In this document: positions 31,919 through 40,398 of the stretch, piece after piece
Layout of the letters: every line of letters begins with the position of its first letter
Numbering within the stretch: the stretch's first letter is position 1
From: Bacteroidota bacterium
Lineage (GTDB): Bacteria; Bacteroidota; Bacteroidia; Bacteroidales; F082
Length of the DNA stretch: 64,000 nt
Direction of reading: 5' to 3'
Assembly: GCA_016715945.1 (NCBI GenBank)
Contig: JADJXJ010000003.1
Location: forward strand, 186,001 to 250,000
Program-made: the position numbers and the translations under genes
Notes under the pieces: generated by a model
Told to the model about the DNA's origin: nothing
The model's database searches: none
The model's input: only the letters and a program-made list of their open reading frames with translations

Positions 31919-33886
31919 ATGATGGGCTGCAAAACGAACTTCAAAATACTGAGTTGTTTTCTGGCCGTTCTGGCCATTGCGTTCTCCTGCACGCGGCCTG
32001 AAAAAGCCGTTCAGGAACCCCTTGTCTGGGAAGCTTTCATGAACCACCACGACAGCGCCCGGTATGTGGGCATGCAACAATGTCGAGAGTGCCATCCGCT
32101 CATTTACGACAGCTACATGCGCACCGGCATGGGCAGGTCGTTTGGCCGGGCCACGCCATCGAAAAGTGCCAGCATTATTGGTCCCGACAGCCTCATCTAT
32201 GACCAGTACAGCAACCTTTGGTACAGGCCTTTCTGGCAGGGCGATGTCCTGATGCTCGAGGAGTTCCGCATCGAAAACGGGGATACAGTCCATCGCCGCC
32301 TGCAGCAGGTCGATTACATTGTAGGTTCGGGCCATCACACCAATTCGCATATCTATGTGGTAAATGGATATGCCTATCAGATACCATTTACCTACTACAC
32401 CCAGGTGCACCGTTTCGACCTGCCGCCCGGCTTCGAAGGCGGACACAACAGCCGTTTTGGCCGCAGCCTCGGGCTGGAGTGTATCTCGTGCCACAACGGG
32501 CTTCCTCAGCTTGTTCCGGGTTCCGAAAACAAATACGTGCACATGCCAGAGGGCATCGACTGCGAGCGCTGTCATGGTCCGGGCAGCATCCATGTGGCCC
32601 TGAAGAAAAAGGGAATTCTGGTGGATACTGCCCGATTTGCCGACTATTCCATCGTCAATCCCAAATGGCTGCCCAAGCAACTGCAAAACGACGTTTGTGC
32701 GCGTTGTCATCTGCAGGGCACGATAGTGCTCAAGAACAACCGCTCGTTTTACGATTACCGTCCGGGTATTCCGCTCACCACGGTAATGGATGTTTTTCTA
32801 CCTGTATTTGAAGGAGGTACGGAGGATCTGATCATGGCATCGCATGTGGAACGCATGATGGAGAGCCGCTGTTTTATGGCCTCCGGCGGCGACCTCTCGT
32901 GCATGCAGTGCCACAATCCGCATTTAAGTGTAAAGGAAACGCCCCGAAGCCGGTTCAACAAGGCCTGCATCAGTTGTCATCATGCCGCCACCAATTCGGT
33001 GTGCAGCAAAGACGAAGCATCGCGCCTGGCCAAAAACAACGACTGTGCCTTGTGCCATATGCCCGTGCGAAAAAGCCGCGATATCCCCCACGTGATGATC
33101 ACCGACCACAAGATTATCAATCCCGAAAGGGAAGACAAACGGCCGCGTGCATTCAAAGGCCTCAAGGCCATCAACAATCCGCGGGTGGACGCCTTTACCA
33201 AAGGGCTTGGCTACCTGCGCGAATATGAAACCTACCATGCCAATCCGGCCTATCTTGATTCTGCTGCCCGCCTGCTTCGTCCCTCGCCCAAAAGGACCGA
33301 CACCGCCAGCCTGATTGCTTTTGTGCAATATTTTTTCCTGCGCAAGGAGTTCAAAAACGTTATCCGGCTGGTCGAACGAAACGGAGGCAGCGAGGCAGTG
33401 GCGCGGATGCTTCACCGGGCATCGTACGACAACCTGCATGCCTGGACGGCCTACCGCATCGGGCAGTCGTTCGAAAACGAAGGGCTAACCGCCGATGCCC
33501 TGGTTTTCTTTGGTAAGACGATTGAACTGGCACCCTACCAGCTCGACTTTCTGAATCGCTATGGCAGCCTGCTGGCCAGGCTTGAGAGGTATGCCGAAGC
33601 TGCGGAGGTGTTTGCCGGGGTGATTGCCGAGAACCCCCTCAACGATATGGCGCATGTGAATCTGGGCTGGTGTTTGCAGCAGCAGGGGAGGATGTTTGCT
33701 GCGCACGAAAGCTATACCAAAGCCTTGCAGCTCAATCCCGACAACCTTCAGGCTTTGCTCAATCTGGCCGGTTATCACCTTTCGACCGGTATGCCCGGCC
33801 TGGCCCGGCCTTTGTTGAGGCGGGCGATGCATCTTGCCCCCGCGCGGCAGGACATTCGCAATCTCCTCGATCAGATCGGGGGATAG
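31919..33886 (+). CDS. Heptaheme c-type cytochrome with C-terminal TPR repeats (lipoprotein)
   Basis: The 655-residue protein has a lipoprotein signal ending in LAIAFSC, then a cytochrome region with seven C-x-x-C-H heme sites (CRECH, CISCH, CERCH, CARCH, CMQCH, CISCH, CALCH) spread over about residues 55-380. The region resembles the cytochrome c554/c-prime type. The C-terminal 200 residues are tetratricopeptide repeats (for example AWTAYRIGQSFENEGL and AHVNLGWCLQQQGRMFAAH). It would sit on the periplasmic face or outside, and could move electrons or reduce small nitrogen or sulfur compounds. No partner oxidoreductase is encoded nearby. The two start codons 31919 and 31922 are adjacent. Confidence 0.88.
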   Translation: MMGCKTNFKILSCFLAVLAIAFSCTRPEKAVQEPLVWEAFMNHHDSARYVGMQQCRECHPLIYDSYMRTGMGRSFGRATPSKSASIIGPDSLIYDQYSNLWYRPFWQGDVLMLEEFRIENGDTVHRRLQQVDYIVGSGHHTNSHIYVVNGYAYQIPFTYYTQVHRFDLPPGFEGGHNSRFGRSLGLECISCHNGLPQLVPGSENKYVHMPEGIDCERCHGPGSIHVALKKKGILVDTARFADYSIVNPKWLPKQLQNDVCARCHLQGTIVLKNNRSFYDYRPGIPLTTVMDVFLPVFEGGTEDLIMASHVERMMESRCFMASGGDLSCMQCHNPHLSVKETPRSRFNKACISCHHAATNSVCSKDEASRLAKNNDCALCHMPVRKSRDIPHVMITDHKIINPEREDKRPRAFKGLKAINNPRVDAFTKGLGYLREYETYHANPAYLDSAARLLRPSPKRTDTASLIAFVQYFFLRKEFKNVIRLVERNGGSEAVARMLHRASYDNLHAWTAYRIGQSFENEGLTADALVFFGKTIELAPYQLDFLNRYGSLLARLERYAEAAEVFAGVIAENPLNDMAHVNLGWCLQQQGRMFAAHESYTKALQLNPDNLQALLNLAGYHLSTGMPGLARPLLRRAMHLAPARQDIRNLLDQIGG

Positions 33887-33913
33887 CGGGCAGCGTGCTT
33901 TACCGAAACTGCT

Positions 33914-35095
33914 TCAGCCTTTGATCACGGCCAGTGGTTCGAGGCTGATCACTATGTCCACCAGGTCGCTTTGCAATTCCATCACACGGTCGATGTCTTT
34001 GTAGCAGCTTGCGGCCTCATCCAGGTCGCGTGGGCTATGCAGGCTGTGCAATATGCCCCTTGCTTCCAGTTTTCTGCGCTCTTCCTCGAGGCTGAGTCTG
34101 CGCACTGCTTCGTTGCGTCCCATCACCCTTCCGGCGCCGTGGCTGCAGCTTTCGAAGCTCTCGCTGTTGCCTTTGCCGCGCACGATATAGCTTTTGGTAC
34201 CCTGGCTCCCCGGGATGATGCCGAGCTGTCCGTGTCCTGCACGGGTGGCGCCTTTGCGGTGCACCCACACTTCCTTGCCGAAATGACGCTCCAGCGCGGC
34301 GTAATTATGTGCAATATTGATCATTTCGTGTCCCCAGAAAGGCACAACATCTGCTCCGGCCATGTCGGCAAGCACTTCGAGGCTGCGTTTCATCATGAGG
34401 CTGCGGTTGGCAAAAGCGAAATCGATGCAGTAGTTCATTTCGCCAATGTAGGTCTGCCCCTCCTCCGAATCCGCCGGCAGGTAGGCCAGCTGCTGTTGTT
34501 TGAACTGCGGGAAGCCCCATTTTTCGTTCAGTTTGCCGGCCAGGCGGTTGTAATGGTCGGCCACCTGCTTGCCAATGTTGCGGCTGCCCGAATGTATCAT
34601 AATCCAGATATGGCCGTCGTTGCCCCGCTGAAACTCGATAAAGTGATTGCCGCCGCCCAGGGTGCCAACCTGATGGCGGGCGCTGTAGTATTCGCGCGAG
34701 GCAACGGGCAGCTTGTCCACATCGTGGTGCTGAGGCATAAGCGATTCATCCTGAGGACTTTTGTGATGCGAGAATCCCAGAGGAATCACCTGTTTCAGTG
34801 TGCCTACCAATTTTTGCAATGTGCTGCGTTCGATGTGGTGGAGGCTGGTTTTCACCGCGCACATGCCGCAGCCTATGTCCACACCCACTGCGTTGGGGAT
34901 GATGACGCCTGTGGTGGCCAGCACCCCACCAATGGGCATGCCGTAGCCTTCGTGGCAATCGGGCATGATGGCCACATGACGGAAGGCAAAAGGCAGATTC
35001 GACAGGTTGCGGGCCTGTTTCATGGCGCCCTCTTCCATCTCGTCGATCCACAGCCTGACGGGAATACGACCACCGCTGAGAATTTTTCTGCTCAT
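33914..35095 (-). CDS. rtcB: RtcB-family RNA ligase, paralogue 2
   Basis: The 393-residue protein is nearly the same as the RtcB-like protein at 10122 (same length, most positions identical by eye). It keeps the metal cysteine in VDIGCGMC, the HGAGR guanylylation histidine in CSHGAGRVMGR, and the metal histidines in GGGNHF and MIHSGSRN. Differences cluster in the middle part (about residues 120-135 and 250-265). It faces the convergent cytochrome gene with 27 bp between stops, and starts downstream of repeat block D. Two copies so alike but 25 kb apart suggest a duplication, perhaps with specialised RNA targets. ATG 35095 lies 18 nt after a -7 element. Confidence 0.93.
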   Translation of the reverse strand: MSRKILSGGRIPVRLWIDEMEEGAMKQARNLSNLPFAFRHVAIMPDCHEGYGMPIGGVLATTGVIIPNAVGVDIGCGMCAVKTSLHHIERSTLQKLVGTLKQVIPLGFSHHKSPQDESLMPQHHDVDKLPVASREYYSARHQVGTLGGGNHFIEFQRGNDGHIWIMIHSGSRNIGKQVADHYNRLAGKLNEKWGFPQFKQQQLAYLPADSEEGQTYIGEMNYCIDFAFANRSLMMKRSLEVLADMAGADVVPFWGHEMINIAHNYAALERHFGKEVWVHRKGATRAGHGQLGIIPGSQGTKSYIVRGKGNSESFESCSHGAGRVMGRNEAVRRLSLEEERRKLEARGILHSLHSPRDLDEAASCYKDIDRVMELQSDLVDIVISLEPLAVIKG

Positions 35096-35113
35096 CAGCC
35101 AAAGTGCTTTCTG

Positions 35114-35121
35114 CAAAAATA
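35114..35121 (-). promoter_or_regulatory. -7 element TAttTTTG of the second rtcB-like gene
   Basis: TATTTTTG on the - strand ends 18 nt before the ATG at 35095. It is the same octamer as in front of the first copy at 10097, where the distance to the ATG is 17 nt. Confidence 0.55.
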
Positions 35122-35160
35122 CAACCCCATCGCCGTAACTAATACCGCAATTCTCCACAT

Positions 35161-35965
35161 CGCCCTGTCTCCCCGTCTCCCCCTCGCCCCCTCGCCGAAG
35201 TCTCCCCCTCGCCCAGTCGCCCCGTCACCCCCTCTCCCTCTCGTCAGCTCCCATCTTACCGCCGAGACACGGCCTCGCCCTCTCGCCCCTTCGCTAAGGT
35301 CGCCTCCCTAATCTTTAAATCCGTGAATATCAAAATCTTTGAATTCCCACATCCCAATCCCGCAACTCGGAACACGCATCCCGTAACCCTTCGCCCCTCG
35401 CCCCCTCGCCAAGTCACCCCCTCGCCGAAGTCACCCCGTCACCCTGTCTCCCTCTCGTCAGCTCCTATCTTACCGCCGAGACACGGCCTCGCCCTCTCGC
35501 CCCTTCGCTAAGGTCGCCTCCCTAATCTTTAAATCTCTGAATATCAAAATCTTTGAATTTCCACATCCCAATCCCGCAACTCGGAACACGCATCCCGTAA
35601 CCCTTCGCCCCTCGCCCCCTCGCCAAGTCACCCCCTCGCCGAAGTCACCCGTCACCCGTCACCCTGTCTCCCTCTCGTCAGCTCCTATCGTCGCCGCCGA
35701 GACACGGCCTCGCCCTCTCGCCCCTTCACTAAGGTCGCCTCCCTAATCTTTAAATCCTTGAATATCAAAATCTTTGAATTCCCACATCCCAATCCCGCAA
35801 CTCGGAACACGCATCCCGTAACCCTTCGCCCCTCGCCCCCTCGCCAAGTCACCCCCCGCCCCCTCGCCCCCTCGCCCTGTCTCCCCGTCTCCCCGTCTCC
35901 CTGTCGCCCCGTCTCCCTCTCTCCCCCTCGCCAAGTCACCCCCTCGCCGAAGTCGCCCCGTCACC
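35161..35965 (-). repeat. Tandem array of about 214-220-bp units within G-rich / ATTCAA block D
   Basis: On the + strand three copies of a long unit start with CTCGTCAGCTCC at 35240, 35454 and 35674 (periods 214 and 220 bp). Each unit contains CGCCGAGACACGGCCTCGCC, an AT-rich piece (CTTTAAATC, ATATCAAAATCTTTGAATT), CGCAACTCGGAACACGCATC and a C-rich tail of seven-base words such as GTCACCC and CTCGCCC. The long unit combines the same G-rich (on the - strand) and ATTCAA blocks seen at 22.6, 23.3 and 28.8 kb. Additional C-rich heptads flank it. Frames through it are low-complexity and not counted as genes. Confidence 0.85.
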
Positions 35966-35967
35966 GT

Positions 35968-36816
35968 TTATCTCCTCTCAAACACCATCACATACCCACC
36001 ACCGCCCGAGCCGCAGAGTTTGAGGCATTGCCGTTCGCCAGCCAGGCTGTCCTGCCACATCTGCCGGATGTTTTCGGGAATCATTGGCCGGAAGTGTCGA
36101 AGCTGAAATGCAGAGATTTCGCGGAGGGCCATCCAGACGGTGTCGGTATCGCCATTGATCCATGCTGCAATGGCTTTATGGTTGGCCGGGATGAGTTGCC
36201 GGTCGATTTTTTTGTAAAACGAGTAAGTCTTCATTTGTTCCCTGAAATACTCGACCAGCGGCCCGGTAGGCGAAGTGATGCCTGTGTCGTGCAGGTGCAG
36301 GCGCAGCTGCGGAGGCACAGGACAATGCGGGATGATTTCTATTTCCCGGTCATTGATTTTCAATGGTTTGCCCACATAGCAGGCCAGGGGATCGAGGCCG
36401 GAGCTGTTGCCGTGGAAATAGTTTTCGAGTTTTCCCAGCATCACGCGCAATTCCGACAGGTTTTCAGGCACTTCAACGCATCTGTAGCCATCGAAAAGGG
36501 CTGCTACCAGTGCGCCGGAGCTGCCCACTCCGTAGCCGTTGGGGATGTCGGAATCGAAGGCGAGGCCGGCTTCGATATCACTTGCAAAACGGTCCAGGTC
36601 GATGATCCGGGCTTCGGCTTGTTGCCTGAGCCAGTTCACATACGATCTCAGGGCCTGGTTGCTGTGGGCTGCAAGTGCCTTGTCGGCCATAAGGTGAGCA
36701 AACGACCACCGGCCCGAGACTTCTGTGCTGGGCACCACAAGTGCCTGATCGCCAAGCACTACGGTATATTCGCCAAACAGCAGCAGTTTGCCGTGAAATA
36801 TGCGTCCGGCATTCAT
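35968..36816 (-). CDS. GHMP kinase, mevalonate kinase-like
   Basis: The 282-residue protein is a GHMP-superfamily kinase. It begins with GKLLLFGEYTVVLGDQALVV, typical of mevalonate kinases, has the ATP-binding loop IPNGYGVGSSGALVAAL at about residue 92, and ends with the GHMP C-terminal motif KLCGSGGGGYVMVF. As the last gene of the mevalonate operon, overlapping the decarboxylase gene by 4 bp, it most likely phosphorylates mevalonate with ATP. It is shorter than eukaryotic mevalonate kinases but normal for Bacteroidota. Assignment as mevalonate rather than phosphomevalonate kinase rests on sequence style and on the other kinase in the cluster. Confidence 0.82.
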   Translation of the reverse strand: MNAGRIFHGKLLLFGEYTVVLGDQALVVPSTEVSGRWSFAHLMADKALAAHSNQALRSYVNWLRQQAEARIIDLDRFASDIEAGLAFDSDIPNGYGVGSSGALVAALFDGYRCVEVPENLSELRVMLGKLENYFHGNSSGLDPLACYVGKPLKINDREIEIIPHCPVPPQLRLHLHDTGITSPTGPLVEYFREQMKTYSFYKKIDRQLIPANHKAIAAWINGDTDTVWMALREISAFQLRHFRPMIPENIRQMWQDSLAGERQCLKLCGSGGGGYVMVFERR

Positions 36817-37919
36817 TGTCCGATACGGGCTGGTCCTCTGCCCACCTGGTCTTCGATGATGCGGCCTTCCTGGCAGAGGGGTTTTAGGCTGTGCAGCACA
36901 AAGTCCATGACCTGTTGCTTGTGTGCGTCAGGGTAGAGCAGGTGTACGTTGGGTCCGGCATCAAGGGTGAAACAGAGTGGTATGCCGGTGTCGCTTCTGA
37001 AAGCCCGGATGCGGGCTATGGCTTCGAGTGTGCCGGGTTGCATGAGGATAAACGAGGGGTGGGAGGTCATCATCAGGGCATGGAGCTGAAGGGCCTCGGC
37101 TTCTGCGATGTTTACAAAAGCCTCAAGATCAGCGGTGTGCAATGCACGCAAAAGTTCTCCGGTGTTGCGGTTGGCCTGACGGTAGCGCTCGCCGGCAAAG
37201 GGGTTGTCGTCCATCAGTGCATGTCCTGCCCGGCTCGAAACAGCTTTGGTGCCGGCGCTGATGATCAGGATGGTATCGTGATAACTCCGGAATACCGGGT
37301 CAACATCCTCCAGTGGGATGGCGTATTCGTCATGGCTTTCGCTGTGAAACGGTGTTTTGCCCCAAAGTGCGGCAGGTCCGAATACCGATCTGGAAGCGCT
37401 GCCGGAGGCCAGTCGGGCAAAAAAGGAGGCTTTTCGGAACCATTCCCCGGTGGGAGCATCTTCTCCGGCGAGCTGTTGTTCAATATCGAGCAGGCACATG
37501 ACCAGGGCACTCATCGAGGAGGCCGAGGAGGCAATGCCCGAAGAGTGCGGAAAGCTGTTGTGGCTGTCGATGGTAAGTTTCATGTTTGCCAGAAACGGAA
37601 AAGCCGGCAGAAAGCTTTGGAGCAGTTTCCGGATTTTGTCAGCAAACGCCGTGTTTTCGGCGCCTTCGAAACGGAAATCAAGCTCGGGGCCGGCCGGGGC
37701 ATATTGCCAGGTCACCCGTGTTTCGGTATGGGCCTTGTCGAGGGTGAAGCTCACCGAGGGGTTGTTGGGCAACTGGTTGCCATGTTTACCCCAGTATTTC
37801 ACGATGGCGATGTTCGAAGGGCTTCGCCATGCCGTGGTGCCGGTGTCCATGGGGCCGGGAAAGGTTTGTCGGGCAATGGTGGTGTAGCGTTGCCAGAGGC
37901 TTTGGGCTGATTTATCCAT
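36813..37919 (-). CDS. mvaD: Diphosphomevalonate decarboxylase
   Basis: The 368-residue protein is a GHMP-family decarboxylase that converts mevalonate diphosphate to isopentenyl diphosphate. It has the substrate-binding motif SNIAIVKYWGKHGNQLPNNP near residue 34, followed by VSFTLD, and the ATP loop SSGIASSASSMSALVMCLL. The length is somewhat above the usual 320-340 residues because of an N-terminal extension of about 30 residues, which overlaps the upstream gene by 8 bp. An internal start is therefore possible. The gene sits between two kinase genes of the same pathway. Confidence 0.93.
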   Translation of the reverse strand: MDKSAQSLWQRYTTIARQTFPGPMDTGTTAWRSPSNIAIVKYWGKHGNQLPNNPSVSFTLDKAHTETRVTWQYAPAGPELDFRFEGAENTAFADKIRKLLQSFLPAFPFLANMKLTIDSHNSFPHSSGIASSASSMSALVMCLLDIEQQLAGEDAPTGEWFRKASFFARLASGSASRSVFGPAALWGKTPFHSESHDEYAIPLEDVDPVFRSYHDTILIISAGTKAVSSRAGHALMDDNPFAGERYRQANRNTGELLRALHTADLEAFVNIAEAEALQLHALMMTSHPSFILMQPGTLEAIARIRAFRSDTGIPLCFTLDAGPNVHLLYPDAHKQQVMDFVLHSLKPLCQEGRIIEDQVGRGPARIGQ

Positions 37920-38847
37920 TTAGGGCTAATTCGCTGTATTTAAATATAGTGTCGAGTTGCTGTCCGGCAAAGTATTCCTGCACATAGTCGTCGCCTTTGT
38001 CGCACAGGGCAAGCATAAAGTCGCCCCCCCATGCGCCCAGCGATTTGAGTTCGCCTTCGAAGTCGGGGAAGAAGGTTTTCACGGGCGGAATTTTGAGCAA
38101 GCCAGAGAGCAGCTGTTCGTGCGCATGCATGAGTGAGCCAAATTCGGCCTGACTGGATGTTTCGGCCATTTTTTGGCTGATGGCGCTCACTTTGCCGATG
38201 ATTTCGGCCAGGTCGAGGTTTTCGGTGAGGCGGTTGAAGTTGACAATCTGGTGGTTGGAGTCCTGTTTCTGGCCCTGGTACACAAAATACAGCTTGTCGT
38301 GAAATGGCGGGAAAAAAGCCGCCTGCCGGATTACCGGCCTGATGCCCTCGCGGCGGTAGAGGATGGGTTTTGAGGATGAGGCGCAGGCGATGTCGTAGCC
38401 TGATCCACCGATGGAGAGGTTGAGCAGGGTGTAGGGGTCGCATTTGGCCCAGCGTGCCAGCGAGGCCAGCAGGGTGCTGCTCGAGCCAAAGCCCCACTGG
38501 GGTTCAAACTCAAGCCGGGTGATCACCCGGTAGCTGTATTGCGCATCGAAGGCCTCGGGTTTGAGGCTGTTCAGGGTGAGCAGGATGGTTTGCAGCCGTA
38601 CGCTCTTGTCGCGGTCGCTGGTGCCGATGATATCGAATGTGGGAAGCTCGTAGCTGGCCCTGAACCACAGTTTGTTGCCGGGCGAAAAGGCATTCCATAG
38701 GATGTGCGGGTGACCATGGGCTTCGTCGCGCTGCACTTCGAGGGTTTGGCCCAGACGCAGGGGTATGGCCAATGCCAGCGCGCCGCGCAGTACCACATAT
38801 TCGCCCGAAATGAGCAACTTGCCGTTGCTGCGAAACACAATGGCCAT
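37912..38847 (-). CDS. GYDIA-type GHMP kinase, probable phosphomevalonate kinase
   Basis: The 311-residue protein is a GHMP kinase with the N-terminal GKLLISGEYVVLRGALALA, the ATP loop EPQWGFGSSSTLLASLA and the motif GGSGYDIACAS, which names the GYDIA family of Bacteroidota. The C-terminal GHMP motif is modified to LGAWGGDFMLALC. Position between HMG-CoA reductase and diphosphomevalonate decarboxylase, and the need for a second phosphorylation step, make phosphomevalonate kinase the best guess. This is inference by pathway gap filling. It follows mvaA by 6 bp. Confidence 0.8.
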   Translation of the reverse strand: MAIVFRSNGKLLISGEYVVLRGALALAIPLRLGQTLEVQRDEAHGHPHILWNAFSPGNKLWFRASYELPTFDIIGTSDRDKSVRLQTILLTLNSLKPEAFDAQYSYRVITRLEFEPQWGFGSSSTLLASLARWAKCDPYTLLNLSIGGSGYDIACASSSKPILYRREGIRPVIRQAAFFPPFHDKLYFVYQGQKQDSNHQIVNFNRLTENLDLAEIIGKVSAISQKMAETSSQAEFGSLMHAHEQLLSGLLKIPPVKTFFPDFEGELKSLGAWGGDFMLALCDKGDDYVQEYFAGQQLDTIFKYSELALNG

Positions 38848-38853
38848 GAAAAA

Positions 38854-40182
38854 TTATTTGCGGATCGAGCTGAGGTATTGGGCTACCCCGGCAAACGAAA
38901 CTTTCTGGTCTTTGAAATACTCAGCTGCGGCAGCTTTTTCTTCGTCTGTGGCTTTGAAGTGATTGAGAATGTTAAAGAGGTGCATCTTCATATGTCCGGC
39001 CTGGATGCCTTTGGTGGTGAGCGAACGCACTGCCGACCAGTTGTTGGCCAGTCCCATGGCCGAAGCAATCATCATCAGCTCACGGGCTGTGGGGTTGCCC
39101 AGCATCTCGAGCGAATATTTCGCCAGCGGGTGCAGGCTGGTGAGCCCGCCAACTGTGCCCACTGCCATGGGCACTTCTAGGATGAAACGGAACATGCCGT
39201 CGGCAATCTCCACGCGCGAGAGGCTGCGGTATTGTCCATCGCGGCTGGCATAGGCATGACCGGCAGCTTCGATGGCTCGGAAGTCGTTGCCAGTGGCTAT
39301 GGCCACGGCGTCGATGCCGTTGTAAATGCCTTTGTTGTGTGTGGTTGCCCGGTACACATCCACCTGCGCAATGCGCACCGCTTTTTCAAATTTGCGGGCA
39401 AAGGCCTCGCCATCAAGACTTTCGTCCACATTGTCGAGCTGGCTGAGCGGACACTCAACCCAGGTGCGTACCAGACATTCCGGAGTATAGTTCGAAAGGA
39501 TGGACATGATGATCTCCACCTGTCGCTGCTCATCCGGCAGTTCCAGGCGATTGGCCATGAACACCTTGAGCGCCTGGGCAAACTCTTCGAGCACCGAGTT
39601 GATGAAGTTGGCCCCCATGCTGTCTTTGGTCTCAAAGGTCACCAGCAGCTGAAAGTAGTTGTCTATTTCGCGGGTAAAGTCTTTCAGTTCAATATCGAGC
39701 ACACCGCCGCCACGCTTTTCCATATTGGCAGTGATGTGCTTCACTGCGCTCACAAGGTGGCTGCGCAGTTCGGGCATCAGGGCATGCAGGGTGGCCGCTT
39801 GGCCGCTCCAGCTGAAATGCACCTGACCCACTTTTTTGGTATCTACTACCTCCGAACGGAATCCTCCGCGCTCGCTCCAGAATTTGGCAGCAGCCGAAGC
39901 AGCAGCCACAACCGAGCTTTCCTCAATCACCATGGGCACAAGATAGGTTTGCCCGTTGATCATCACATTGGGCGCAACGCCATATGGTATGACGAAATTG
40001 GTGAGGGTGTTTTCGCTGAATTCGTCGAACAGCTTCTGTTTTTCTTCGTCAGAATGCCAGAAACTCTTGAGCAAACTGATCACCTCGCCGGGGTTTTCGA
40101 AGTACTCGGCCACAAGTTTGAGCTTTTCCTCCTTGAGGAGTTTCGAAAAACCGCTGATGATTCGGTCGCGTCTTCTTTTCAT
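38854..40182 (-). CDS. mvaA: Hydroxymethylglutaryl-CoA reductase, class II
   Basis: The 442-residue protein reduces HMG-CoA to mevalonate, the committed step of the pathway. Class II features are present: MVIEESSVVAAASAAAKFW with the catalytic glutamate, the dinucleotide-binding region DSMGANFINSVLEEFAQ, and ATGNDFRAIEAAGHAYASRDG with the catalytic lysine/aspartate segment missing the long membrane anchor of class I. It is the first gene of the leftward operon mvaA-GYDIA kinase-mvaD-mevalonate kinase. HMG-CoA synthase and IPP isomerase are not in the window. A near-promoter TTACTTTG is at 40222-40229. Confidence 0.92.
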   Translation of the reverse strand: MKRRRDRIISGFSKLLKEEKLKLVAEYFENPGEVISLLKSFWHSDEEKQKLFDEFSENTLTNFVIPYGVAPNVMINGQTYLVPMVIEESSVVAAASAAAKFWSERGGFRSEVVDTKKVGQVHFSWSGQAATLHALMPELRSHLVSAVKHITANMEKRGGGVLDIELKDFTREIDNYFQLLVTFETKDSMGANFINSVLEEFAQALKVFMANRLELPDEQRQVEIIMSILSNYTPECLVRTWVECPLSQLDNVDESLDGEAFARKFEKAVRIAQVDVYRATTHNKGIYNGIDAVAIATGNDFRAIEAAGHAYASRDGQYRSLSRVEIADGMFRFILEVPMAVGTVGGLTSLHPLAKYSLEMLGNPTARELMMIASAMGLANNWSAVRSLTTKGIQAGHMKMHLFNILNHFKATDEEKAAAAEYFKDQKVSFAGVAQYLSSIRK

Positions 40183-40221
40183 GGTTAACCTTTTGGTTTA
40201 TACGGCTCTGCGAATCTGAAA

Positions 40222-40229
40222 CAAAGTAA
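40222..40229 (-). promoter_or_regulatory. Near-match -7 element TTACTTTG in front of mvaA
   Basis: TTACTTTG on the - strand lies 39 nt before the mvaA ATG at 40182. It differs from TAnnTTTG at position 2. The identical octamer lies on the + strand before the phosphofructokinase gene. Confidence 0.35.
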
Positions 40230-40398
40230 CGCAATAAAAGTTTTATCCGCAACCCAAATGCCGCCAAACAAAACATGGATGCCTGCAAACGTTTGAAAAC
40301 CTGTTTTTCCCGCAATTTATCAGGCCCTCTTTCTTCAAGATACTGATAATGTTGACGATGTGTTGAAAACTTCGTAGTGCATGATCGGCGAATGTAGC

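Noticed and set aside
35323..36936. Open frames running through the repeat array on both strands
   Set aside because: Their translations are low-complexity Pro/Arg/Ser or Gly/Arg repeats produced by the tandem heptads.
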